Below, piece by piece: positions 19,511-29,771 of a stretch of 64,000 nt of DNA (the first letter of the stretch is position 1; every line of letters begins with the position of its first letter). Origin of the DNA: Nitrosomonas marina (GTDB lineage Bacteria; Pseudomonadota; Gammaproteobacteria; Burkholderiales; Nitrosomonadaceae); contig NZ_FOIA01000007.1 of NCBI RefSeq assembly GCF_900111605.1, positions 1 through 64,000 on the forward strand, written 5' to 3'. The notes under the pieces were generated by a model. The model had not been told where the DNA came from. It searched no databases and saw nothing but the letters and a program-made list of their open reading frames with translations. Made by a program: the position numbers and the translations under genes.

Positions 19511-21433
19511 GTGCAAACGGAAACAACAAAAGAACATCTGAACTTTCAGGCGGAGGCCAAACAATTACTCAAACTGATGATTCATTCCTTATACAGCAAT
19601 AAGGAGATATTTTTACGGGAATTGATTTCCAATGCATCAGATGCGACCGATAAACTGAGATTTGAGGGTTTAACCGATGCCGCGCTGTATGAGTCTGATT
19701 CTGATTTGAAAATTCAGGTCAATTATGATGTTGATACCCGCTCGATAACTGTCACAGATAACGGTATTGGTATGTCTCGACAGGAGGTCATTGATCACAT
19801 AGGTACTATAGCTAAATCGGGCACACGGGAGTTTTTTGAATCACTAACTGGTGATCAAGCCAAAGATGCACACTTGATAGGCCAGTTTGGTGTGGGCTTT
19901 TATTCAGCGTTTATAGTTGCAGACAAAGTAACGATCAATACACGGCGCGCTGGTCTGACGAGTGAACATGGGGTGCGATGGGAATCCAGCGGTGAGGGTG
20001 ATTATAGCCTTGAGACGATTCATAAGGAAACACGTGGAACCGAGATTATTCTCCATTTGCGTGAGGGAGAAGATGATCTGTTAAATGGTATGCGGTTACG
20101 CAATATTATTCGTAAATACTCGGATCACATTACCTTGCCGATTCTGATGAAAAAGGAAGAATGGTCGGATGAAGACAAGAAAAATAAAATAATTGACGAA
20201 GACGAGACCATTAATCAGGCGAGCGCATTGTGGGCGCGACCTAAGAATGAAATATCTGTGGAGCAATATCATGAGTTTTATAAGCATGTCGCGCATGATT
20301 TCGAGCCGCCATTGACATATGTGCATGCCCGTGTTGAAGGGCGACAGGAATATACACAATTGCTCTATATTCCCTCACGCGCGCCATTCGATCTGTTCGA
20401 CAGGGAACACCGTCATGGTATTAAACTCTATGTACAGCGTGTTTTCATCATGGATGATGCAGAAAAACTGATGCCCAATTATCTGCGTTTTGTTCGTGGG
20501 GTTATAGATTCAAACAGTTTGCCATTAAATGTATCGCGCGAAATATTGCAGGAGTCAAAAGATATCGAGGCAATCAGAGCAGGCTCTATCAAGAAGGTAT
20601 TGGGAATGATAGAAGATCTTGCCAAAGGCGAGTCTGATGAAGAAAAAGACAAGTTCAGCACATTTTATCGAGAATTTGGGCAAGTCCTAAAAGAAGGTGT
20701 GGGTGAGGATTTTACCAATCGGGACCGGATTGCCAGATTGCTTCGCTTTGTAACAACTGCCAGTGAATCGGATGAGCCTGGAGTTTCCCTTGAAGATTAT
20801 ATAGGCCGCATGAAAGAAGGGCAGGAAAAAATATATTTTATTACTGCTGATACTCTCAGAGCAGCTAAAAGCAGTCCCCACTTGGAAGTGTTTCGAAAAA
20901 AAGGAATAGAAGTATTGTTGCTTGCAGACAGAGTTGATGAATGGCTCGTCAGTCATTTGACTGAGTTCGACAGTAAACAATTGCAGTCTGTAGCCAAAGG
21001 TGGCTTAGACCTTGGCAATCTTGAGGATGAAGCTGAAAAAGAGGAGCAAAAAAAAGAAGCAAATGAATATCAAGAACTCGTCGAACGAATGAAAAAAACA
21101 CTGGAAGGTAAGGTGAAGGACGTTCGCGTGACGCTACGTTTGACCGAGTCTCCTGCTTGTCTGGTTGCTGATACATATGATATGGGTGGTAATCTGGAGC
21201 GCCTGCTGAAACAGGCTGGACAGAAAATAAATCATACCAAGCCTATTCTTGAAATTAATCCGCATCATCCAATGCTAAAGCGCCTTAAAACGGAAAACAG
21301 TCATTTTGATGACTGGAGTCACATTCTTTTCGATCAAGCATTGTTGGCCGAAGGCGGTCAACCGGATGATCCGGCCATTTTCGTAAAAAGACTCAATGAC
21401 TTGTTGTTATCGGCAACTTTGAGTGGACGCTAG
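19511..21433 (+). CDS. htpG: Molecular chaperone HtpG (Hsp90 family)
   Basis: Cytoplasmic ATP-dependent Hsp90 chaperone induced by heat. The N-terminal GHKL ATPase is recognisable by [26 protein letters not shown] and [13 protein letters not shown]. The middle domain includes [12 protein letters not shown] with the catalytic Arg. 640 residues from the GTG at 19511, which has AAGGAG 6 bases upstream; a TTG at 19496 would overlap this ribosome site and is unlikely. A sigma-32 promoter lies directly upstream. It is probably monocistronic, given the terminator hairpin after it. Confidence 0.97.
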   Translation: MQTETTKEHLNFQAEAKQLLKLMIHSLYSNKEIFLRELISNASDATDKLRFEGLTDAALYESDSDLKIQVNYDVDTRSITVTDNGIGMSRQEVIDHIGTIAKSGTREFFESLTGDQAKDAHLIGQFGVGFYSAFIVADKVTINTRRAGLTSEHGVRWESSGEGDYSLETIHKETRGTEIILHLREGEDDLLNGMRLRNIIRKYSDHITLPILMKKEEWSDEDKKNKIIDEDETINQASALWARPKNEISVEQYHEFYKHVAHDFEPPLTYVHARVEGRQEYTQLLYIPSRAPFDLFDREHRHGIKLYVQRVFIMDDAEKLMPNYLRFVRGVIDSNSLPLNVSREILQESKDIEAIRAGSIKKVLGMIEDLAKGESDEEKDKFSTFYREFGQVLKEGVGEDFTNRDRIARLLRFVTTASESDEPGVSLEDYIGRMKEGQEKIYFITADTLRAAKSSPHLEVFRKKGIEVLLLADRVDEWLVSHLTEFDSKQLQSVAKGGLDLGNLEDEAEKEEQKKEANEYQELVERMKKTLEGKVKDVRVTLRLTESPACLVADTYDMGGNLERLLKQAGQKINHTKPILEINPHHPMLKRLKTENSHFDDWSHILFDQALLAEGGQPDDPAIFVKRLNDLLLSATLSGR

Positions 21434-21851
21434 AACAGTTAAACCAGCCCGTATTTGAATATAAGCTTCCTTCAGGTTGCACGATGCCTGCTGGAGGCTT
21501 ATTGATTAAATCAGCTTTGGAGCGATCTGAGTTATAGATGGTATCTTATGGATGATAATGCCAAGGCTATTTAAACTGGAACAAGCAGGCACTAGCAGTA
21601 GATGCTTGCGTCACGTAAAACAATTCTACATATTCACATAATTCCTATTCATAACCGTTGCTCATAACACTTGTGGACACCTGTTGAAAAATGTTTGGTG
21701 TGGAGATGATACGTTTGCTCTCTTCCTCGCTTTGTTTTCTTCATGTTTTGTAGCGAAGTAACACAGGTGCAACTTTAGAACAATTCCAAAGTCTATAGGG
21801 TTTAGGTTAGAAATACTATTTTTCGCATTTCAGAAAAATAGAATAAAAATA
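21434..21851. other. 418-bp intergenic stretch between htpG and ogt
   Basis: Apart from the htpG terminator hairpin near its left end I see no coding sequence, RNA gene or repeat here. The right part is AT-rich and probably carries the promoter of ogt-xerD, but I could not find a convincing pair of boxes. Confidence 0.4.
21461..21502 (+). terminator. Terminator-like hairpin after htpG
   Basis: Arms 21461-21470 and 21493-21502 form a 10-bp stem with one G-U pair. A second inner stem CAGG/CCTG continues after a 2x2 internal loop, with a 10-nt apical loop. It starts 28 bases past the htpG stop. The downstream T content is modest, so efficiency is uncertain. Confidence 0.55.
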
Positions 21852-22358
21852 GTGAATAAATCCATAAATCATCAGAAAGTCACTACAGTTGTCTGCTCCT
21901 ATCAGGCCAAGATACTTGCGCCTTTTGCGGTACTCGGTATACGCACGGAAGAAGACTGGCTGACGGAAATCGATTATCTGCCGCTAAATTCACCGCTCAA
22001 AGCGCCGATAACACCATTAGCAAAAGAGGTATGCGCACAATTGGCAGCGTATCTGGCCGATCCACGTTATTCGTTCGATCTTTCATTACATGTCAGTGGG
22101 ACTGTACATCAACAGCGCGTGTGGGAGAAAATTCAACAGGTTCCTAGTGGCCAGACCTGCAGTTACTCAGAGATTGCAGCAACGATTCATTCGGCACCAA
22201 GGGCTGTTGGACAGGCATGCGGCGCTAATAAAATTCCAATTGTTATACCTTGCCATAGGGTTGTCGCAAAAAATGGTGGTTTAGGAGGTTTTATGAATGC
22301 CAAGGAAGGAGAACCATTGGAAATAAAACGATGGTTGTTACAGCATGAGAGTATCTGA
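21852..22358 (+). CDS. ogt: Methylated-DNA--protein-cysteine methyltransferase
   Basis: Repairs O6-alkylguanine by transferring the alkyl group to its own cysteine. The active-site motif IPCHRVV and the DNA-binding wing residues NKIPIVIPCHR and LGGFMNAKEGEPLEIKRWLL are typical of the Ogt/MGMT catalytic domain (about residues 85-168). The N-terminal half is the shorter, variable ribonuclease-like domain. 168 residues. The GTG start lacks a clear ribosome site. The end overlaps xerD by 14 bases, so the two are likely co-translated. Confidence 0.92.
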   Translation: MNKSINHQKVTTVVCSYQAKILAPFAVLGIRTEEDWLTEIDYLPLNSPLKAPITPLAKEVCAQLAAYLADPRYSFDLSLHVSGTVHQQRVWEKIQQVPSGQTCSYSEIAATIHSAPRAVGQACGANKIPIVIPCHRVVAKNGGLGGFMNAKEGEPLEIKRWLLQHESI

Positions 22359-23259
22359 ACAGAACGCAGAAATACTCGATGAATTTTTCGATGTATTATG
22401 GTTAGAGGACGGTCTTTCTCGCAATACATTGCAAAGTTATCGAAACGATTTGCAGCTTTTTGCTGATTGGCTTTACAAACATTCTCATTCAAAGCGCGAA
22501 TCGCTGATAGATGCTACGCATGCTGATTTGCTTGATTTTCTGGCTGCCAGAGTATCGGCCAAAGTGAAAGCGAGTACAACAAGCAGGGAATTGTCGAGTC
22601 TGAAAAGATTTTATAGGTATTTATTGCGCCAGGGAAAAATTCAGATTGATCCGAGCCTGAATATTGCAACACCCAAACTGCTGAGAAATCTACCGGAAAG
22701 CCTGACAGAAACCGAAGTTGAGCAGCTGTTGAATGCGCCCAACTTGAACAGTTCTTTGGGGCTGCGGGACAGAGCTATGCTCGAAGTGTTGTATGCCAGT
22801 GGGTTGCGGGTCTCAGAACTTATCAACTTGAAGTATTCACAGGTCAGTCAGGACATGGGTATCGTCCGGGTAATGGGGAAAGGGAGGAAAGAACGGCTGA
22901 CTCCGTTGGGTGAAGAATCACTCGATTGGTTAAACCGATACACACGCCAATCGAGACCTCTATTACTTCAAGGGATAGTGACAGATACAGTTTTCGTTAC
23001 GTCACGCGGTGGTGCCATGACTCGCCAGGCATTCTGGTACTTGATCAAACGGCATGCACAAACGGTAGGAATAAAGAAACATCTTTCACCGCATACACTG
23101 AGACATGCATTTGCCACACACTTGCTCAATCATGGCGCTGATTTACGAGTGGTGCAGCTATTACTCGGTCATGCAGACATTTCGACGACACAAATCTATA
23201 CGCACATTGCCAGAGAACGTCTAAAGCAACTGCACAGCAAGCATCATCCACGAGGGTAA
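22345..23259 (+). CDS. xerD: Site-specific tyrosine recombinase XerD
   Basis: Tyrosine recombinase that, with XerC, resolves chromosome dimers at dif. The catalytic set is complete: Arg155 in ASGLRVSEL, Lys179 in MGKGRKER, His250 and Arg253 in SPHTLRHAFATHL, His276 in LLGHADISTTQIYTH and the nucleophile Tyr285. An N-terminal SAM-like core-binding domain (about residues 8-95) precedes the catalytic domain. At 304 residues it fits XerD better than XerC. I assign XerD on overall resemblance; XerC cannot be strictly excluded. Confidence 0.88.
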   Translation: MRVSEQNAEILDEFFDVLWLEDGLSRNTLQSYRNDLQLFADWLYKHSHSKRESLIDATHADLLDFLAARVSAKVKASTTSRELSSLKRFYRYLLRQGKIQIDPSLNIATPKLLRNLPESLTETEVEQLLNAPNLNSSLGLRDRAMLEVLYASGLRVSELINLKYSQVSQDMGIVRVMGKGRKERLTPLGEESLDWLNRYTRQSRPLLLQGIVTDTVFVTSRGGAMTRQAFWYLIKRHAQTVGIKKHLSPHTLRHAFATHLLNHGADLRVVQLLLGHADISTTQIYTHIARERLKQLHSKHHPRG

Positions 23260-23329
23260 AAACGTAAATTACACTATAACGTGAAAGTGATGATCAATCG
23301 AACAGAGAGTAAAGTTAAAAATGCCGCGG

Positions 23330-24841
23330 TTACTCTTCTCTGCGCAACTGTGGAAACAGAATAACATCGCGAATGCTTGGGCTGTCTGTGAATAACATTA
23401 CCAGTCGGTCTATACCGATACCTTCCCCAGCTGTGGGTGGTAGACCATATTCCAAGGCACGTATATAGTCGGAATCATAATGCATGGCCTCGTGGTCACC
23501 TGCTTCTTTTGCCTTGGCCTGCGCCATAAACCTTCTCGCCTGGTCGTCAGGATCATTTAATTCTGAGAAGCCGTTGGCGATTTCACGGCCCGCAATATAG
23601 AGTTCGAATCGATCTGTGATATCCGGATTGGCGTTACTGCGACGGGCCAACGGAGAGACTTCGGCAGGATAATCAATGATAAATATTGGCTCGAACAACA
23701 AATGTTCAGTTGTCTCGTCAAACAGCGATAACTGCAAACCGCCTATACCGTCATTAGGATTATAGTGAATACCGAGTTGAGTCAAACGTTCAGTCAAAAA
23801 ATCGCGACTTGACAACTGTTTCTCTGTGTACTCCGGATGAAATGTCATGATGGCCTGGGTGATGGTCATTCGCTTGAAAGGTTTACTGAAATCAATAATC
23901 TGCTGTTGATATTGCAGTGATGTGGTTCCCAATACGGTTTCTGCCACGAAACGCAGCATGTCTTCAGTGAAATCCATCAGATAGGTATAGTCCTGATAAG
24001 CTTCATAGAATTCAAGCATGGTGAATTCGGGATTATGCCGTGTGGAAATACCTTCATTTCTGAAATTACGGTTGATTTCGAAAACTTTTTCCATGCCACC
24101 GACAACAAGGCGTTTAAGATATAATTCGGGTGCTACTCGAAGATACAATGCCATATCGAGTGCGTTATGATGTGTGGAGAAAGGACGCGCTGTTGCTCCA
24201 CCAGGTATCGGGTGCATCATCGGCGTTTCCACCTCCAGATATTCGTGTTTGACAAGAAAATCACGAATGGTCTGGATAATCTTGGACCGCAAAGTAAACA
24301 CTTTCCGAGTTTCTTCGTTTGTAATCAGGTCGAGGTAACGTTGCCGGTATTTTTGCTCTTGGTCGGTAAGGCCATGAAATTTTTCCGGCAACGGGCGTAA
24401 GGATTTTGTCAGCAACTGCAAATCGGTAACCCGTATAGATAGCTCGCCTGTTTTGGTTTTAAACAGCGTACCTTCGGCGCCTAGAATGTCACCAAGATCA
24501 TAGTGCTTGAATGCTGCATGGACGGCTTCACCGGTATGATCGTTCGAGATATATAACTGGATGCGTCCACTCATATCCTGGATGGTTGCAAAACTAGCTT
24601 TACCCATAACCCGTTTGAGTACCATGCGGCCAGCAACTTTTGCCTTGATTGCTTGTTCATCAAAAGATTCTTTCGATTGTTCGCCATACTGCGTGTGCAA
24701 TGCTGCTGCAAGATTTTCACGCCGGTATGTATTTGGAAACGCGTTGCCGTTTTGCCGCAATGCCTCGAGCTTGGCGCGACGCTCGGATACGATCTGGTTT
24801 TCATCGTGCTGAGACTGAACGGATGGTTTTTCCTGTGACAT
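23330..24841 (-). CDS. lysS: Lysine--tRNA ligase (class II)
   Basis: Charges tRNA-Lys in the cytoplasm. The N-terminal OB-fold anticodon-binding domain (about 60-150) is followed by the class II core with motif 2 [20 protein letters not shown] and motif 3 [13 protein letters not shown]. 503 residues, as usual. The ATG has no recognisable ribosome site. A second ATG 28 bases upstream starts a different frame encoding only about 22 residues that overlaps the lysS start. The stop codon lies within a 7-bp inverted repeat (23306-23312/23330-23336) facing the convergent xerD. Confidence 0.97.
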   Translation of the reverse strand: MSQEKPSVQSQHDENQIVSERRAKLEALRQNGNAFPNTYRRENLAAALHTQYGEQSKESFDEQAIKAKVAGRMVLKRVMGKASFATIQDMSGRIQLYISNDHTGEAVHAAFKHYDLGDILGAEGTLFKTKTGELSIRVTDLQLLTKSLRPLPEKFHGLTDQEQKYRQRYLDLITNEETRKVFTLRSKIIQTIRDFLVKHEYLEVETPMMHPIPGGATARPFSTHHNALDMALYLRVAPELYLKRLVVGGMEKVFEINRNFRNEGISTRHNPEFTMLEFYEAYQDYTYLMDFTEDMLRFVAETVLGTTSLQYQQQIIDFSKPFKRMTITQAIMTFHPEYTEKQLSSRDFLTERLTQLGIHYNPNDGIGGLQLSLFDETTEHLLFEPIFIIDYPAEVSPLARRSNANPDITDRFELYIAGREIANGFSELNDPDDQARRFMAQAKAKEAGDHEAMHYDSDYIRALEYGLPPTAGEGIGIDRLVMLFTDSPSIRDVILFPQLRREE

Positions 24842-24888
24842 GTTTGGTTCGTTTTGTATTGTTGCTCATTGGGTAGTTAAGGGGAAGT

Positions 24889-24928
24889 ATTATACGCAAA
24901 ACGGTCGGGCTTTCGCAGTAAACTGCGA
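24889..24928 (-). promoter_or_regulatory. lysS promoter with overlapping palindrome
   Basis: On the minus strand a perfect TATAAT (plus coordinates 24889-24894) lies about 50 bases upstream of the lysS ATG. With a 17-base spacer the -35 hexamer would be TGCGAA at 24912-24917, which is weak. That hexamer lies inside the palindrome TCGCAGTAAACTGCGA (24913-24928; 7-bp arms, AA centre), so a bound regulator could block or replace -35 recognition. A second AT-rich near-palindrome with 9-bp arms is at 24947-24966. Confidence 0.45.
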
Positions 24929-25063
24929 TCTGTATTCGCCAGCTATAAAAAAATTTGAATTTTTTTCTAAACAATAAGGCTGTGTGGCTTAATATATAGA
25001 TGATCATTCATGCTCGCAGAATGATATACTCGCTCGGAAAAATAAACGAACATTATCTTTCGA

Positions 25064-26563
25064 TTGAGAAATCATACTATTAAATATTTAATTGCAATTT
25101 TTCTGGGTGTACTGACTGTACCCGGTTTTGCGCCCTTTTATTTGTTTCCATTGCCCGTGATAACACTGGCTTTTTTGTTTTATCTTTGGCGTGATGCTTC
25201 TTCTGCGACTCGGGTGTTTGCATTAGGCTTTTGGTATGGTATGGGTTTGTTTGGCGCCGGTGTTACCTGGTTGTATGTCAGTCTGCATGATTTTGGTGCC
25301 ATGCCGCCAGCTATTGCTATTTTTGCGCTGGTGTTGCTGTGTGCTTATTTGTCATTTTTTCCTGCGGTTACAGGCTGGGTAACTGTTCGAATGAGCCGAA
25401 ATGAACCATACGCCTGGATAATGATCGTTGCGGCAATCTGGGTACTGATGGAATGGTTGCGTGGAACCTTGTTTACCGGCTTTCCCTGGTTAGCACTCGG
25501 CTATTCTCAGGTTCCCGCGAGTCCGTTGGCCGGATTCGCTCCGATTATGGGTGTTTATGGCGTTACTCTGATATTGGTTTTAAGCGCCGCACTACTCAGT
25601 TTTTTGATTCAAAGGGGTAAAGTCGTCTGGCGCCTTGGTGCGTTTTTCGGAGGAATCTGGTTAATCGGATTCAGTATGCAGTTTATCAGCTGGACTGAAC
25701 CTGTTGGTAAACCAGTCTCTGTTAGTTTGTTACAGGGCAATATCGAGCAGGATCTTAAATGGCGCGAGGATCATATAGAAAAAACGATGCATACATACGC
25801 ACAACTGATACTCGAAAGTAACAGCCGTCTGATAGTAACCCCCGAAATTTCGATACCGCTTTTCAATGATGCAGTGCCACCTGAATATCTGGCTTATCTG
25901 GCTAATCATGCAAAAGAAAATAGCGGCGACGTACTCATTGGTCTTGCTGAACACGCGACGAACGGCATTGATACCTATTACAACAGTATGTTCAGTTTCG
26001 GAGCTTCACCGGAACAGGTGTATCGTAAACACCATTTGGTTCCGTTTGGAGAGTTTATTCCATTAAAGCCGGTATTTGGCTGGATAATTGATGTGTTGCA
26101 AATTCCGCTATCAGACTTTTCGCGTGGCAGTTCCGATCAGCAGCCGTTGCAGCTGGCCGGACAGCAGGTTGGTGTTAATATCTGTTACGAAGATGTTTTC
26201 GGGGAAGAAATTATCAAGCAGTTGCCACAGGCAACGCTGCTGGTGAATGTCAGTAATGATGCATGGTTTGGTCGATCTATCGGTCCGCATCAGCATTTGC
26301 AGATATCGCAAATGCGTGCTCTGGAAACCGGGCGTTACATGTTGCGTGCAACCAATACGGGCTTAACGGCCATTATTGATGAACAAGGCAGTATTTTGGA
26401 GCAGATACCTGTTTTTACCACAGCAGGCCTTCATGGAAGTGCTCAGGGGTTTACCGGAGCAACACCTTATGTAAAGCTGGGAAATTACTTTGTACTGGTG
26501 TTGGCCGGTATTTTACTTGGAGCCGCCTGGATCGTATCGCACCGAACTGGACGCAATATCTAG
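25064..26563 (+). CDS. lnt: Apolipoprotein N-acyltransferase
   Basis: Inner-membrane enzyme that adds the third acyl chain to lipoproteins. About six N-terminal helices (residues 8-215) are followed by a periplasmic nitrilase-like domain. The catalytic triad candidates are the Glu in VTPEISIPLF, the Lys in YRKHHLVPFGEFIPL and the Cys in GVNICYEDVFGEE. A final membrane helix lies at the C-terminus. 499 residues from a TTG; no other start is available before the first helix. Divergent from lysS. Confidence 0.95.
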   Translation: MRNHTIKYLIAIFLGVLTVPGFAPFYLFPLPVITLAFLFYLWRDASSATRVFALGFWYGMGLFGAGVTWLYVSLHDFGAMPPAIAIFALVLLCAYLSFFPAVTGWVTVRMSRNEPYAWIMIVAAIWVLMEWLRGTLFTGFPWLALGYSQVPASPLAGFAPIMGVYGVTLILVLSAALLSFLIQRGKVVWRLGAFFGGIWLIGFSMQFISWTEPVGKPVSVSLLQGNIEQDLKWREDHIEKTMHTYAQLILESNSRLIVTPEISIPLFNDAVPPEYLAYLANHAKENSGDVLIGLAEHATNGIDTYYNSMFSFGASPEQVYRKHHLVPFGEFIPLKPVFGWIIDVLQIPLSDFSRGSSDQQPLQLAGQQVGVNICYEDVFGEEIIKQLPQATLLVNVSNDAWFGRSIGPHQHLQISQMRALETGRYMLRATNTGLTAIIDEQGSILEQIPVFTTAGLHGSAQGFTGATPYVKLGNYFVLVLAGILLGAAWIVSHRTGRNI

Positions 26564-26692
26564 ATTAAGTTTTACGTAGCTGCTGATTGCTGATCCAAGG
26601 CTAAAATAGGTGCGCTTTCAGTATCGAACGACTTCGACAATCTTAACAATCACCTGTGTATTTTCCTGTTGAATAACTGGTAATTCGTGGCT

Positions 26693-27742
26693 TCAGTTTG
26701 AACAGGCCATCTCATTCAGAACGTCTGAATCAGCAAATTTCTCCCTTAACATATTCAACACTCGCGCTTGAATCTCGCCGTCGATCCAGGCTTCCACCGG
26801 TAATGCCCATATCCTGTCTTTTACAAATTTCTGACATTGAATCGCTTCTTCTTCCAACATAATAATTACTTCTGCATCAAAAGCTGAAAAATCCTGTTCC
26901 ACAAAGCGGTGATCATCGGTGACAGATTGCATTTTGCCCTTGAGGCCATTTTGCTGTAATTGGTTGGCTAACCATTGTGTATTTCCGTATGTAGCAAAAG
27001 CCTGTACTGATTTGTCCTTTAGATCTGAGACTGGATGTCGAACATTGGGACTGGATAAATTGTAGACCATGTTACCAACAAGCTTCATATGATAAGTTGG
27101 TGCCCAATCGCTGGTATCGAAACGCAATTTTCGTGGACTGTTGATTACTACAGCATCAACACTGTGTAAACGTTTTAAACCGGCGCGTAACGGGCCGGCG
27201 GGTAACATTAATCCATTTCCAAAGCTGGTTTCATTAAAATCGGCAACGGCAATTTCAAAATCACGCTCCAGGCGCGGGTATTGCAATCCAAAGGTGCAGA
27301 TGATGATGTTACAGTCAGGGTGTGCTTGCAGCAGTGCCTTAGCAACATCGGCGGGATTATTGCCGGCCCAGACAGGGCAGGTATGTTCTAAACGTTTTCC
27401 CAGCAGCAGTGCCTTGCTGCGTACCCTGGCATGCTCACTCAGTTTTGCTATGGCCTCAGGTTGGCCGGGCCGATCAGGGTCTCCCTGAGTGACGATACCG
27501 GGTGACAAGCCCCGTCCCTGCAACATTTCGACAAGCCATAACACCAGCGGTGTCTTACCGCCATCGTCAATTGTAATACTGTCGACAACAATCACCGGGA
27601 CAGGAAGCTTTACCAAAGGAAAAAAATCCAGCCAATAACATAACCTGCGTATTTTAAAAAATAAATTTAATAACAGGCTCAGTGGCCAAAGTAATAGATG
27701 CAATGGTGTAACACGATGCCAGTACAAATCTGACAGTTTCAT
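26693..27742 (-). CDS. LpxK-family protein with degenerate kinase motifs (possible pseudoenzyme)
   Basis: Overall similarity is to LpxK, the tetraacyldisaccharide 4'-kinase of lipid A synthesis: an N-terminal membrane-associated helix, the shared PLVLWLVEML, GNGLMLPAGPLR and C-terminal DRIWALPVEAWID patterns, and a normal length of 349 residues. The key motifs are eroded. The P-loop, normally VGNxxVGGxGKT, reads VDSITIDDGGKT (53-64). The SRGYG motif is replaced by TQGDP. The GDEP loop is replaced by VRSKALLL. The Walker B/catalytic DDGLQH reads TFGLQY (150-155). TEKDAVK reads LEEEAIQ. One His of the DHH motif survives (DDHRF, 276-280). A strong GGAGG ribosome site and promoter boxes suggest it is expressed. 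It may have a non-catalytic or altered role; a true lpxK would be needed elsewhere. Confidence 0.75.
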   Translation of the reverse strand: MKLSDLYWHRVTPLHLLLWPLSLLLNLFFKIRRLCYWLDFFPLVKLPVPVIVVDSITIDDGGKTPLVLWLVEMLQGRGLSPGIVTQGDPDRPGQPEAIAKLSEHARVRSKALLLGKRLEHTCPVWAGNNPADVAKALLQAHPDCNIIICTFGLQYPRLERDFEIAVADFNETSFGNGLMLPAGPLRAGLKRLHSVDAVVINSPRKLRFDTSDWAPTYHMKLVGNMVYNLSSPNVRHPVSDLKDKSVQAFATYGNTQWLANQLQQNGLKGKMQSVTDDHRFVEQDFSAFDAEVIIMLEEEAIQCQKFVKDRIWALPVEAWIDGEIQARVLNMLREKFADSDVLNEMACSN

Positions 27743-27790
27743 GACAACCCTCCGTAAGCTATAATACTTACAATTACTTAGAAAAATTTT

Positions 27791-27818
27791 ATAATATTTT
27801 TCTGGTGTTAAATGTGAA
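27791..27818 (-). promoter_or_regulatory. Candidate sigma-70 promoter of the LpxK-like gene
   Basis: Read on the minus strand, TTCACA (plus 27813-27818; 5/6 to the -35 consensus) is followed after 16 bases by TATTAT (plus 27791-27796; 5/6 to the -10). The predicted start near 27784 is about 42 bases upstream of the ATG, with a GGAGG ribosome site in between. Confidence 0.45.
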
Positions 27819-28022
27819 AATTCTCACACGGATTTTGTGAATAATGCAAGCTGCTTTTATTTGGTTATATATTCGATAGGTGAAAATTACAATCTTAACC
27901 AAACCATTAGACACATCAAACTGATCAAACGTTTTAATTAGTTTGGAAAAATTATATAAGTACTTAGGGCGCTGAGCTTGAATAGTTAATCGACCGAGCT
28001 TCGGGTATGAGATCCAATTGGG

Positions 28023-28047
28023 TTTTCAGCATAGCATGTGCTGAAAA
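28023..28047 (-). terminator. Hairpin downstream of pgi
   Basis: Perfect 9-bp arms TTTTCAGCA (28023-28031) and TGCTGAAAA (28039-28047) flank a 7-nt loop, starting about 36 bases past the pgi stop. The A/T ends give short U-tracts on either strand, so it may end the glgC-GH57-GH57-pgi transcript. Confidence 0.55.
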
Positions 28048-28083
28048 TTAATCATCCAGCGTAAATACTGATAACGACGTGAT

Positions 28084-29721
28084 TCAGTTTTGATTATTTT
28101 TGAAAAAATTGATCAATCCATTGGTGGAGACGTCATGCGTTGAAACCGGTCCACTCTGCTCAAGTTCGGGAAGAATTTTGTTGCTGAGTTGTTTTCCCAA
28201 TTCAACGCCCCATTGATCAAATGGATTGATGTTCCAGATGACGCTTTGAACAAAAACTTTATGTTCATACATTGCAATCAATGTACCCAGGGTTCTGGGA
28301 GTCAGCTTCTTATACAAAATGGAGGTTGTCGGACGATTCCCGGGAAAAGTTTTATGCGGTAGCAGTTTTTCAATATACTCTGATGACAGCCCTTCAGATT
28401 CTAGATCATTCCGTACTTCATCTTCATTCTTGCCCCGCATCAGTGCTTCAGTCTGGGCGAAAAAATTTGCAAGTAGTAACAGATGATGGTTGCCGATTGG
28501 GTGCTGGCTCTGGCAGGGCGCAAGAAAATCAGCGGAAATATTCTGCGTTCCCTGGTGCAATAACTGATAAAAGGCATGCTGACCGTTTGTTCCGGGTTCT
28601 CCCCAGATTACAGTACCTGTTTGGTAGTCAACTTCCTGGCCGTCCCGGGAAATCCGTTTACCATTACTTTCCATTTCCAATTGTTGCAGATAAGCGGGAA
28701 AACGGTGCAGGTACTGGTCATAAGGCAGCACAGCATGTGACCGGATGCCATTGAAGTTTATATGCCAGACGGCAAGCAGCGCCAGTATGACTGGTATGTT
28801 TTTTTCTAGCGGAGCCGTTGAGAAATGTTGATCCATAGCATCAGCACCCGCGAGCAGCGCTTCAAAATGATCCATGCCGACCATTAATGCAATTGACAAT
28901 CCAATTGAAGACCATAGTGAATAACGTCCGCCAACCCAATCCCAGAATTTAAACATATTGTCAGCGTCGACGCCGAATGTCTTTACCGCTTCAAGGTTGG
29001 TGGAAACGGCGATAAAATGCTTTGACACGGCATCTTTATTGCCACTTTTTGCAACAAACCAATCACGCGCGGAATGCGCATTGGCCATGGTTTCCTGGGT
29101 AGTAAAAGTTTTTGAGGCAATGATAAACAGCGTCGTGGCAGGATTGAGCTGATGCAATGTTTCATAAAGCTGGACGCCATCGACGTTTGAAACAAAATGG
29201 GCCTTGAGCCTTTCTGAGCAATAAGGCTGGAGTGCTTTGGTGACCATAAGTGGACCGAGATCTGATCCACCGATACCTATGTTGACGATGTCGGTAATGG
29301 ATCTGCCGGAGTAACCCAGATATTCACCATTTCGTACAGCGGATGAAAAACGCATCATTTTCTGCAGTTCATGCTTTACTCTGAGCGTGACATCTTCACC
29401 ATCAAGTATTACGGGTTTTTTGCTGCGTAAAGCAGTGTGAAGAACTGCCCGGTTCTCGGTATGGTTAATTTTTTCACCAAGAAACATTCGGTTAATCCAT
29501 GTTTCCAGATTTTGCTGGCGGGCAAGCGTCAGTAGTAGATCGACGGTCTGTTGCGTGACCGGCTGTTTCGAAAAATCGACCAGTATATCTTCGAAACATA
29601 AAGAGAATTTGCTGAAACGTTGTATATCCAGCTTGAACAGATCGCGCACAGAATGTTGCTTGCTGGCGGATTGGTGCGCTTTGAGATCAAGCCATGCTTG
29701 TGATTCGGTCAGTAAAGACAT
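28084..29721 (-). CDS. pgi: Glucose-6-phosphate isomerase
   Basis: Interconverts glucose 6-phosphate and fructose 6-phosphate. The phosphate-binding [12 protein letters not shown], the family signature [14 protein letters not shown], the conserved [20 protein letters not shown] region and the C-terminal [18 protein letters not shown] are intact. 545 residues, the usual length. It lies 50 bases after the GH57 glucanotransferase-like gene on the same strand. This context suggests that it feeds hexose phosphate into, or takes it from, the glycogen pathway encoded by its neighbours. Confidence 0.97.
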   Translation of the reverse strand: MSLLTESQAWLDLKAHQSASKQHSVRDLFKLDIQRFSKFSLCFEDILVDFSKQPVTQQTVDLLLTLARQQNLETWINRMFLGEKINHTENRAVLHTALRSKKPVILDGEDVTLRVKHELQKMMRFSSAVRNGEYLGYSGRSITDIVNIGIGGSDLGPLMVTKALQPYCSERLKAHFVSNVDGVQLYETLHQLNPATTLFIIASKTFTTQETMANAHSARDWFVAKSGNKDAVSKHFIAVSTNLEAVKTFGVDADNMFKFWDWVGGRYSLWSSIGLSIALMVGMDHFEALLAGADAMDQHFSTAPLEKNIPVILALLAVWHINFNGIRSHAVLPYDQYLHRFPAYLQQLEMESNGKRISRDGQEVDYQTGTVIWGEPGTNGQHAFYQLLHQGTQNISADFLAPCQSQHPIGNHHLLLLANFFAQTEALMRGKNEDEVRNDLESEGLSSEYIEKLLPHKTFPGNRPTTSILYKKLTPRTLGTLIAMYEHKVFVQSVIWNINPFDQWGVELGKQLSNKILPELEQSGPVSTHDVSTNGLINFFKNNQN

Positions 29722-29771
29722 GATCGGGTATTAGTTGTGTTGACGGGAAACAACATTTTAATGTTTGCACA

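Larger units (their letters stand above)
27743..28083. other. 341-bp AT-rich gap between pgi and the LpxK-like gene
   Basis: It holds the candidate promoter of the LpxK-like gene at its left side and a 9-bp hairpin near pgi at its right side. Otherwise I see no coding sequence or repeat in it. Confidence 0.4.

Noticed and set aside
24801..24868. Short ATG-initiated frame overlapping the lysS start (about 22 residues), possible leader peptide
   Set aside because: It has no lysine run, ribosome site or attenuator-like hairpins, so a leader-peptide role is not supported.
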